From Solobacterium sp. (GTDB lineage: Bacteria > Bacillota_I > Bacilli_A > Erysipelotrichales > Erysipelotrichaceae): a stretch of 7,208 bases of DNA. The stretch covers positions 1 to 7,208 of the forward strand of contig JAEEHG010000116.1 of NCBI GenBank assembly GCA_016280695.1. The letters run 5' to 3'. Below are positions 1 through 6,027 of this stretch, piece after piece (position 1 is the stretch's first letter; each line of letters starts with the position of its first letter). Under the pieces are notes generated by a model. That model was not told where the DNA came from and did no database searches. It saw only the letters and a program-made list of their open reading frames with translations. Made by a program: the position numbers and the translations under genes.

Positions 1-957
1 CAGGATATTGAAAACAATGCCAATGAACCGATTTCCCTGGAATGGGATGCCGGTACTTCCGACTGGAAGGAAGAGGAAATCGATGCCATGGCAGAATATG
101 TCTGCCGGTCCTGCGGCGGCACCATTGTGACAGACCGCACCACCTCTGCCACTTCCTGCCCGTTCTGCGGCAATCCGGTAGTCATGAATGATCAGATATC
201 CGGCATGCTCAGACCGGATCTGGTCATCCCGTTCAAGCTGGACAAGGAAGCAGCCAAGGAAGGCCTGCGCCGGCATCTTTCCGACAAGAAACTGCTGCCG
301 CGGGTTTTCACCGAGGAGAATCACATTGACGAAATCAAGGGCGTCTATGTCCCCTTCTGGCTGTTTGATGCCGATGTGCGCGCGGACATGCGTTACCGTG
401 CCACCCGGGTCCGCAGCTGGACAGAAGGCGACTACAACGTGACAGAAACCAGTTACTACTCGGTATACCGCGGCGGGACCCTGAGTTTCTCCGCTGTGCC
501 GGTGGACGGTTCCCGCAAGATGGATGACATTCTGATGGAGGCGATCGAGCCGTTTGACGTTTCAGCGGCCGTACCGTTCTCCACCGCTTATCTGGCCGGC
601 TATTATGCCGACAAATACGACGTGTCGGATGAGGAAACATTCGGCCGGGCCAACGAGCGAATCAAAGTGAGCACCATGTCCACTTTTGATTCAACTGTCG
701 TCGGCTACTCCGGTGTAACCCCGCAGGGAGTCAGCATCGGCCTGAACCGGGGCACAGCCCAGTATGCGCTGTATCCCGTCTGGCTGCTGAATACTTCCTG
801 GCAGGGCCAGCAGTACACCTTCGCCATGAACGGCCAGACCGGCAAGTTTGTCGGAGACCTGCCCGTAGACAACGGCAGATACTGGATCATGGCACTCCGC
901 AACACCGGCATTGTCGCCCTGATTCTGCTCATCATCATGATGCTTGTGCTGCGCTAG
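1..957 (+). CDS. Zinc-ribbon membrane-anchored protein, YdjG-like (5' end outside window)
   Basis: The frame is open from base 1, so the gene begins upstream; 318 residues are visible. The ATG at 88 is not taken as the start because the acidic, Trp-containing codons before it read as protein and match the linker that precedes the second zinc ribbon in this family. Visible parts: a CX2C-X14-CX2C zinc ribbon (Cys35, 38, 53, 56, counting from base 1), a long conserved beta-rich body with the family signature FAMNGQTGK near residue 275, and a C-terminal hydrophobic helix at about 296-317 ending in Arg. Family members usually carry another zinc ribbon at the N-terminus, which would lie outside the window. 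Such proteins are often annotated 'TFIIB-type zinc ribbon-containing protein' but are not transcription factors. The B. subtilis relative YdjG is a membrane anchor for the SPFH protein YdjI and PspA. The TPM gene follows after 11 nt, as in ydjG-ydjH. Family assignment is firm; the envelope-stress role is inferred from the relative. Confidence 0.85.
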   Translation, partial: QDIENNANEPISLEWDAGTSDWKEEEIDAMAEYVCRSCGGTIVTDRTTSATSCPFCGNPVVMNDQISGMLRPDLVIPFKLDKEAAKEGLRRHLSDKKLLPRVFTEENHIDEIKGVYVPFWLFDADVRADMRYRATRVRSWTEGDYNVTETSYYSVYRGGTLSFSAVPVDGSRKMDDILMEAIEPFDVSAAVPFSTAYLAGYYADKYDVSDEETFGRANERIKVSTMSTFDSTVVGYSGVTPQGVSIGLNRGTAQYALYPVWLLNTSWQGQQYTFAMNGQTGKFVGDLPVDNGRYWIMALRNTGIVALILLIIMMLVLR

Positions 958-962
958 GAGGG
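956..962 (+). promoter_or_regulatory. Ribosome binding site of the TPM gene
   Basis: AGGAGGG, close to the full Shine-Dalgarno consensus, lies 6 nt before the ATG at 969. Its first two bases are the last two of the upstream TAG stop, so terminating and initiating ribosomes meet here and the two genes are probably translationally coupled. It fixes the start of the TPM protein. Confidence 0.85.
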
Positions 963-968
963 AAGAAA

Positions 969-2174
969 ATGAGAACAATCAGAAAAATCATTTCACTTCT
1001 GGCCGCAGTTGTCCTGCTGGTCCTGAGCAGCACTGCCGTCAGGGCGGAAGAAGGTGTCCTCTTTCAGGATCAGGACGGCTACCTGACTGCAGATGAACTG
1101 GATCAGCTCAACCGCGAGGCCGGCCAGGTGCTGGAAGATACCGGACTGGCTGTCATGGCTGTTTTTGATGAATCCTACAGCAGTTGTGTTCAACTGGCCG
1201 AGGACACGGCCGCCGGCGCGCCTTCACCGGACGGCATTGTTTTGGCTCTCACGGAAAAAGAATGGTATATGTATCCGTTCGGAAAAGCCGCTGATGTCTT
1301 CACCGACGAGGAAATCGATGCGCTCTGGGACACGGCTGTTGCCGAACCGGACAACCTGAGTGCCATGCAGGCCTATCTGCGGGCAGCCCGGGAAGTCTAC
1401 ATGTACGGCAATGTGCCCCAGCCGGTCATAACCCCGGCTCCATCCGGCTACCGGAAGCCCCGGGTTGTGGATGACGCAGACCTGCTGACCTATGAAGAAG
1501 AACAGGAACTGCTGAAGAAACTGGATGAAATCAGTGAACGGCAGAACTGTGATGTGGTTGTGGTCACGACAAATTCCCTGTACGGGCAGGATGTGACCGC
1601 CTACGCGGATGACTTCTATGATTACAACGGTTACAGTGATGACGGCATCCTGCTGCTGATTTCCATGGAAGACCGTGACTGGGCCCTGTCAACCAAGGGC
1701 TTCGGCATCACTGCCTTCACGGATAAGGGTATGGATGAACTGATGAAGAAGGTCCTGCCGTCTTTGAGCACCGGCAGTTACTACAATGCGTTTGACACAT
1801 ATGCCGACCTGTGTGACCAGTACATCACCCAGGCTGTGGAAGGTGAACCCTATGATATCGGCAATCTGCCGGACCAGGGTGTTCAGCCCTTCTGGTTCCC
1901 GCTGGCCGCTGCCATCGGCGCAGTCTTCGGCTTCGGTTCCGCCAGCCGGGAAAAGAGCAAGCTGAAGAGTGTCAGAAGGCAGAGAAGCGCCACTTCCTAC
2001 CTGGTGCCTGGCAGCCTGGATGTCACCGACAGCCATGATCATTACCTGTTCTCCCGGACCACCCGGGTACAGCGGCCGAAGAGCAGTTCTTCTTCCGGCA
2101 GTCATGGCGGCGGCTCATCGACGCATATCTCGTCGTCCGGATCATTCCACGGCGGGTCCCACGGAAAATTCTGA
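969..2174 (+). CDS. TPM-domain protein with tandem TPM-like domains, YdjH-like
   Basis: A 401-residue protein. It has a signal peptide (about 1-26, basic n-region, hydrophobic core, AxA-like cleavage near VRA|EE), a divergent TPM-like domain (about 29-144), a Pro-rich linker (about 148-165), a canonical TPM domain (about 166-289, starting VVDDADLLT, with DDGILLLISMEDRDW), a membrane helix (about 306-324), a basic stretch (REKSKLKSVRRQR) and a Ser/Gly/His-rich tail (371-401). By the positive-inside rule both TPM domains face outward and the tail is cytoplasmic. TPM domains (PF04536) occur in plant and bacterial proteins linked to photosystem II repair or phosphatase activity; here the biochemical activity is unknown. 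The start is supported by AGGAGGG at 956-962, 6 nt before the ATG, overlapping the stop of the zinc-ribbon gene, so the two genes are very likely co-transcribed. B. subtilis YdjH, encoded next to YdjG, is the closest functional parallel I recall. The double TPM layout is unusual. Confidence 0.88.
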   Translation: MRTIRKIISLLAAVVLLVLSSTAVRAEEGVLFQDQDGYLTADELDQLNREAGQVLEDTGLAVMAVFDESYSSCVQLAEDTAAGAPSPDGIVLALTEKEWYMYPFGKAADVFTDEEIDALWDTAVAEPDNLSAMQAYLRAAREVYMYGNVPQPVITPAPSGYRKPRVVDDADLLTYEEEQELLKKLDEISERQNCDVVVVTTNSLYGQDVTAYADDFYDYNGYSDDGILLLISMEDRDWALSTKGFGITAFTDKGMDELMKKVLPSLSTGSYYNAFDTYADLCDQYITQAVEGEPYDIGNLPDQGVQPFWFPLAAAIGAVFGFGSASREKSKLKSVRRQRSATSYLVPGSLDVTDSHDHYLFSRTTRVQRPKSSSSSGSHGGGSSTHISSSGSFHGGSHGKF

Positions 2175-2182
2175 AAACCATC

Positions 2183-2210
2183 AAAAAAACCGGAGAAATC
2201 CGGTTTTTTT
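2183..2210. terminator. Bidirectional intrinsic terminator between convergent genes
   Basis: A perfect 12-bp inverted repeat: seven A plus CCGGA (2183-2194), loop GAAA (2195-2198), then TCCGG plus seven T (2199-2210). On the plus strand the RNA forms a CCGGA/TCCGG stem closed by a GNRA-type GAAA loop and followed by U7, ending the zinc-ribbon/TPM transcript 8 nt after its stop. On the minus strand the A run becomes U7 and the same hairpin ends the helicase transcript. The last T of the repeat is also the final base of the helicase stop codon, so this hairpin fills nearly the whole convergent gap. Promoterless and symmetric, it should work both ways. Confidence 0.9.
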
Positions 2211-4381
2211 CAGTTCAGTTCGCTTTTCCGTTTCAGGCTCGGATGGCCGGCCAGCATTTTCTTGATCCCGTAGGGATACGCAAACGCGATCTCGGCAATC
2301 CCCTTTTCGCACTTGAGCACAATACCCTCACCGAACTTGGAGTGCACCACCTGCTCGCCCTTGCGGAACTCGACTGCTGCCGACTGCTCCAGCCGCTGGT
2401 TGAAGGTCTCCTCCGGGTCCGCGAACAGCTGCCGGTTGAGCGGCCGGCTGTCCAGCGGGTTGCCCTGGAACGTGGCACCCATGTGTTCGATATACTCGTC
2501 ATCGATCTCATCGATGAAGCGGGACCTGGTCCGGGCTTTCTGCAGAATATAGCTGAAACCCCCGGCCTCGGTCAGATACAGCTTGTTCCGGGCCCTGGTA
2601 AAGGCAACATATGCCAGGCGCCGTTCTTCCTCAACACCCTTCCGGCCGTCATTCATGGCTCTTTCATTCGGGAAAATGCCGTCATTCATATCGGATACGA
2701 AAACCGTATCAAACTCCAGGCCCTTGGCCGCGTGCACCGTCATCAGCTGCACAAAGTCACTGTTCATCGTTTCGTCCCGGTCGCCGTACAGTGACACCAG
2801 CTGCAGGTATTCCTCCAGCGTACTGTCCGGATAGTTTTCGCTGAATTCCCGCACGTCATCGATCAGCTCCTTCAGGTTTTCCAGCCGGTCTGTTTCATGA
2901 TCGTCTTCCAGCATTGCCCGCAGGCCCGATTCCTCGATGATGTTTTCAAAGAGCCGGAAGATTTCCGTCCTGCCGGAAGCGGCCTTTTCCCGCCAGGATT
3001 CCACCATGGCCACAAAGTCATTCAGGGTTTTCTGCACCTTGCCCGAGAAGAGCTGTTCTTCCTTCAGCACGGTGTACATGGATCGGCCGGTGCTGATTGC
3101 CCGCTGGGCGATCGTATCCATGGTCTTGTTGCCGATGCCGCGCTTGGGCCGGTTCAGGATCCGCTGCAGGGCCAGGTCATCAGCTGATGAGACCATGCGC
3201 AGATAGCACAGGGCATCCTTGACTTCCTGACGTTCATAGAACCGCACACCGCCGTAGATCACATACGGGATCCGCTCATCCAGCAGGCCTTTTTCCAGGG
3301 AACGGGACAGGTAATTGGAGCGGTACAGCACGGCCATGTCATGGTACGGCTTGCCCTGCTTGTGCAGTTCCTGGATCTTGGCCGCAATCCAGGCTGCCTC
3401 GTAGGCATCACTGGCACTGGCATAATGTGTAATCTTCACATCGGAGCGCCGGTTCGTATAAAGGTCCTTCTCCAGCCGGTGACGGTTGTTGCGGATGACG
3501 CTGTTGGCACCGTTCAGGATTGCCGAAGTCGAGCGGTAATTCTCATTCAGCATGATGGTCTTCGTGCCCGGGAAATCCTTTTCGAAGTTCAGGATGATAT
3601 TGACATCGGCCCCGCGCCAGGTATAGATGGTCTGGTCCGGGTCGCCGACAACGTAGAGGCTGTTGTCAATGCCGGTCAGCTGCCGGATCAGTTCGTACTG
3701 CACCTTGTCAATATCCTGGAACTCATCGACATGGATCCAGTGATAGCGGCGCTGCCACTTGTCCAGCACTTCGCTGTACGTCTTGAACATCTGCACCACC
3801 CACAGAATCAGGTCATCAAAATCCAGCGCGAACAGGGCCTTCTGGCGCTCCACATAGTACTGGTAAACCTCAGCTTTGGACTTGTCGCCGGTGAAGCTGC
3901 CAGCCAGTCTGAACGCGTGTTCCACGGAGATGCCGGCGGACTTGTTGTTGGCGATATAATCCAGCAGGACGCCGTACGGATAGCTCGTCGCGTCCAGTCC
4001 GAGTACCTTGTACGCTTCCTTCAGCACGGACTTCTGGTCTTCCGCATCCATGACCGTGAAATTGCGCGGCCAGCCCATGCACTGGATGTCCTCCCGCAGG
4101 ATCCGCACGCAGAGCGAGTGAATCGTGCTGATCCACGGCTGTCCGGCATCCTCAGCCAGCATCTTCCGCAGTCTGTCCTTCATCTCGTTGGCTGCCTTGT
4201 TGGTAAAGGTAATCGCCAGGATTTTCCGGGCATCTTCCCCCAGGTCCTGCACCAGGTGGGCAATGCGCATGGTCAGCACCCGGGTCTTCCCGCTGCCGGC
4301 CCCGGCGACCACCCGCAGATATTTTTCATCCGAAAGAACAGCTTCTTTCTGGTTTTCATTCAAAATACTCAGATCCATCAT
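2210..4381 (-). CDS. pcrA: ATP-dependent DNA helicase PcrA (UvrD/Rep family, SF1A)
   Basis: A complete 723-residue 3'-5' helicase, the normal length for PcrA. Motifs in order: Q motif LNENQKEAV (7-15), Walker A GAGSGKT (27-33), Ia TFTNKAANEM (58-67), II VDEFQD (218-223), III GDPDQTIYTWRGA (246-258), IV NYRS (281-284), V TVHAAKGLEFD (548-558), VI EEERRLAYVAFTRAR (584-598). The C-terminus (about 672-720, beginning FRKGEQVVHSKFGEGIV) is the Tudor-like domain that contacts RNA polymerase in PcrA/UvrD proteins. Known roles of the family are nucleotide-excision repair, removing RecA or stalled complexes, and resolving replication-transcription conflicts; all key residues are present, so it should be active. 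Two adjacent ATG codons (4381 and 4378) could start it: GGAG is 7 nt before the first, and AGGA is 5 nt before the second. It has its own promoter and terminator and stands alone, without the pcrB or ligA neighbours seen in B. subtilis. PcrA is preferred over UvrD or Rep because of the Gram-positive context. Confidence 0.95.
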   Translation of the reverse strand: MMDLSILNENQKEAVLSDEKYLRVVAGAGSGKTRVLTMRIAHLVQDLGEDARKILAITFTNKAANEMKDRLRKMLAEDAGQPWISTIHSLCVRILREDIQCMGWPRNFTVMDAEDQKSVLKEAYKVLGLDATSYPYGVLLDYIANNKSAGISVEHAFRLAGSFTGDKSKAEVYQYYVERQKALFALDFDDLILWVVQMFKTYSEVLDKWQRRYHWIHVDEFQDIDKVQYELIRQLTGIDNSLYVVGDPDQTIYTWRGADVNIILNFEKDFPGTKTIMLNENYRSTSAILNGANSVIRNNRHRLEKDLYTNRRSDVKITHYASASDAYEAAWIAAKIQELHKQGKPYHDMAVLYRSNYLSRSLEKGLLDERIPYVIYGGVRFYERQEVKDALCYLRMVSSADDLALQRILNRPKRGIGNKTMDTIAQRAISTGRSMYTVLKEEQLFSGKVQKTLNDFVAMVESWREKAASGRTEIFRLFENIIEESGLRAMLEDDHETDRLENLKELIDDVREFSENYPDSTLEEYLQLVSLYGDRDETMNSDFVQLMTVHAAKGLEFDTVFVSDMNDGIFPNERAMNDGRKGVEEERRLAYVAFTRARNKLYLTEAGGFSYILQKARTRSRFIDEIDDEYIEHMGATFQGNPLDSRPLNRQLFADPEETFNQRLEQSAAVEFRKGEQVVHSKFGEGIVLKCEKGIAEIAFAYPYGIKKMLAGHPSLKRKSELN

Positions 4382-4418
4382 ATTCCTGCTCCACGCCCCA
4401 GTCCGATGAGGCTATGTT

Positions 4419-4448
4419 ATTATACCAAGAAAGAATCAATGCTGTCTG
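4419..4448 (-). promoter_or_regulatory. Promoter of the pcrA gene (extended -10)
   Basis: Reading the minus strand, TATAAT (4424-4419) is a perfect -10, immediately preceded by TGG, giving an extended -10 (TGn). Eighteen bases further upstream is CAGACA (4448-4443), matching four of six bases of TTGACA. Transcription should start near 4412, giving a leader of about 30 nt before the ATG at 4381. Its -35 overlaps that of the divergent operon by three bases. Sigma-A type; no operator is obvious. Confidence 0.75.
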
Positions 4449-4474
4449 ACTGAGTTTTATGCACATGCTATAAT
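4446..4474 (+). promoter_or_regulatory. Promoter of the methyltransferase operon (extended -10)
   Basis: A perfect TATAAT at 4469-4474 is preceded by TGC (4466-4468), an extended -10, with CTGACT (4446-4451, four of six matches to TTGACA) at a 17-bp spacer. Predicted transcription start is about 4479-4482, so the leader is only around 12-15 nt. GGAG (4482-4485) lies 8 nt before the ATG at 4494 and would be at or very near the 5' end of the mRNA. This promoter should drive all three downstream genes, since no other promoter or terminator is seen between them. Confidence 0.8.
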
Positions 4475-4493
4475 AGACAGCGGAGTGTAAACT

Positions 4494-5384
4494 ATGGTAA
4501 AGACAGCAGAAAACTGGAAAGATTTTGCCTGTATCGACGCCGGTGACGGGGAAAAACTGGAACGCTGGCAGAATATCGTGCTGCGCCGCCCGGATCCGCA
4601 GGCAATCTGGCCGAAAGATAAAAACGAAAAACTGTGGCAGAATGCCGATGCAGTCTATCACCGTTCCCGTTCCGGCGGCGGTTCCTGGGAATACCGGAAA
4701 AAACTGCCTGAAGCCTGGACGATTCAGTACGGTGAACTGACCTTCAAGGTTTCACCAACCGGCTTCAAGCATACAGGCCTGTTCCCCGAGCAGGCTGTCA
4801 ACTGGGACTGGATGGCGAATCTGATCCGCACCCACAGGGATGAAAACCTGCGGATTCTGAACCTGTTTGCCTATACCGGCGGGGCTACCATGGCCTGTGC
4901 CGCGGCCGGCGCTGCCGAAGTGGTGCATGTGGACGCCGCCAAGGGCATGGTGCAGTGGGCCAAGGAAAACCGTGACCTCTGCGGCCTGCAGGATCATGTC
5001 ATCCGCTTTATTGTCGATGACTGCCTCAAGTTTGTGGAACGGGAAAAGCGCCGCGGGCATACCTACCACGGTATCCTGATGGATCCGCCCTCCTATGGCC
5101 GCGGTCCGAACGGTGAGATGTGGAAGTTCGAAAAGGAAATCGTGCGGCTCATTGACGCCTGTCTTGATATTCTGGATGAACATGCCCTGTTCTTCCTGAT
5201 CAATTCCTATACAACCGGATTCTCTTCCACCGCCCTGGGTGATCTCATGAAGACGACCGTGCTGGCTGAGCATCCGGACGGAACCATCGATGCCGGGGAA
5301 GTTGCCCTGCCGATTGCCGGCCGGGGCCTGCTGCTTCCGTGCGGCATCTACGGCAGATGGGAGCGCCATGAAGGTTCTCTATGA
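4494..5384 (+). CDS. Class I SAM-dependent methyltransferase, RlmI/RlmK-like (probable rRNA methylase)
   Basis: A 296-residue protein with an N-terminal beta-rich region (about 10-90) and a Rossmann-type methyltransferase domain (about 95-285) of the COG1092/PF10672 group. SAM-binding motif I is NLFAYTGGATMACAAAGA (123-140), the acidic end of strand 2 is HVDAAK (145-150), an Asp pair VDD is at 174-176, and the catalytic-site motif is DPPSYG (197-202). Characterised relatives methylate 23S rRNA: RlmI makes m5C1962 and the RlmK half of RlmKL makes m7G2069. The TFSCSG-type cysteine motif of RlmI is absent; the equivalent stretch reads INSYTTGFSS (236-245), so a cysteine-dependent m5C reaction looks unlikely. 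It also lacks an N-terminal PUA domain. The exact base modified cannot be told from sequence. The start is supported by GGAG at 4482-4485. It opens the operon and overlaps the pseudouridine synthase gene by 17 nt. Confidence 0.85.
   Translation: MVKTAENWKDFACIDAGDGEKLERWQNIVLRRPDPQAIWPKDKNEKLWQNADAVYHRSRSGGGSWEYRKKLPEAWTIQYGELTFKVSPTGFKHTGLFPEQAVNWDWMANLIRTHRDENLRILNLFAYTGGATMACAAAGAAEVVHVDAAKGMVQWAKENRDLCGLQDHVIRFIVDDCLKFVEREKRRGHTYHGILMDPPSYGRGPNGEMWKFEKEIVRLIDACLDILDEHALFFLINSYTTGFSSTALGDLMKTTVLAEHPDGTIDAGEVALPIAGRGLLLPCGIYGRWERHEGSL
5359..5363 (+). promoter_or_regulatory. Ribosome binding site deciding the RluA-family start
   Basis: GGGAG lies 4 nt before the ATG at 5368, inside the end of the methyltransferase gene. 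This supports 5368 rather than the earlier in-frame ATG at 5290, whose extra 26 codons only read the methyltransferase gene in another frame. Spacing is slightly short. Confidence 0.6.
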
Positions 5385-6027
5385 AGACAACCACCTGCTG
5401 GTGGTGGAAAAACCGGTAAACGTACCGGTGCAGGCAGACAGTTCGAATGATCCCGACCTGCTGACCATGGCCAAGGCGTACATCAAGGACCGGTACAGCA
5501 AACCCGGCAACGTCTATCTCGGCCTGGTGCACCGGCTTGACCGGCCGGTCGGCGGAGTCATGGTCTTCGCCCGCACCAGCAAGGCCGCCGCGCGGCTGTC
5601 TGATACGATCCGGAACCGGAAGATGAAGAAAACCTATCTGGCGGTTCTGGACGGGATCCCGGCAGAAAAAAATGCCGTGCTGGAAGACTGGCTGCAGAAA
5701 GATCAGAAAACCAACACAACCCGGACGACAGACCGGGAACACGGCAAATACGCCCGCCTGTCCTACCGGATCCTGGCAGTGCATGACCGCCGGGCCCTGG
5801 CCGAAATCACCCTTGACACCGGCCGGTCCCATCAAATCCGGGTCCAGTTCGCGTCCCGCGGCTGGCCGCTGGCATATGACCAGCGCTATAACCCGCATCC
5901 CGGAAAAGGCCAGATTGCCCTCTGGGCAAGCCGGCTCGAGTTTCCGCATCCCGTCACCGGGGAAATGCTCACCTTTGAGGATCTTCCCCAGGGCAGGCCA
6001 TGGACAGATTTTGAGGTAATGGAATGA
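5368..6027 (+). CDS. RluA-family pseudouridine synthase (short, no S4 domain)
   Basis: A 219-residue enzyme that isomerises uridine to pseudouridine in RNA. The catalytic motif HRLDRP is at 55-60, with Asp58 as the nucleophile; KTYLAVLDG (88-96) and TGRSHQIRVQFA (151-162) are the other family hallmarks. The protein begins directly with the catalytic fold (YEDNHLLVVEKP), so there is no S4 RNA-binding domain, unlike RluC, RluD or YlyB. E. coli RluA, which modifies 23S rRNA and some tRNAs, has the same compact form, but length alone does not identify the target here. The start chosen is 5368: it gives the expected N-terminus, has GGGAG before it, and overlaps the upstream gene by 17 nt. Its TGA stop overlaps the next ATG (ATGA at 6024-6027), so all three operon genes should be translated in a coupled way. 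Confidence 0.92.
   Translation: MKVLYEDNHLLVVEKPVNVPVQADSSNDPDLLTMAKAYIKDRYSKPGNVYLGLVHRLDRPVGGVMVFARTSKAAARLSDTIRNRKMKKTYLAVLDGIPAEKNAVLEDWLQKDQKTNTTRTTDREHGKYARLSYRILAVHDRRALAEITLDTGRSHQIRVQFASRGWPLAYDQRYNPHPGKGQIALWASRLEFPHPVTGEMLTFEDLPQGRPWTDFEVME
6013..6017 (+). promoter_or_regulatory. Ribosome binding site deciding the carboxypeptidase start
   Basis: GAGGT lies 6 nt before the ATG at 6024 and within the last codons of the pseudouridine synthase gene. The nearby ATG at 6019 is in the synthase frame and encodes its penultimate Met, so it is not the start. Confidence 0.7.

Noticed and set aside
88..90. ATG at 88 as true start of the zinc-ribbon gene
   Set aside because: There is a weak AGAGGA 10 nt before it, but the frame is open to base 1 and the preceding residues look like the acidic family linker, so the gene most likely starts outside the window.
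3341..4453. Plus-strand open frame of 370 codons opposite pcrA
   Set aside because: It lies wholly antisense to a helicase with all motifs intact, runs through the promoter region, and its protein is an unlikely mix rich in Val, His and Gln with no recognisable domain. Long antisense frames are expected in GC-rich genes.
4381..4493. Small RNA or riboswitch in the divergent intergenic region
   Set aside because: The 112 bp are accounted for by two promoters and two short leaders; neither leader is long enough for a riboswitch and no stable hairpin is evident.
5290..5367. Longer start for the pseudouridine synthase at 5290
   Set aside because: The extra 26 residues are the methyltransferase coding sequence read in another frame; the family N-terminus begins at 5368, which has a ribosome site.
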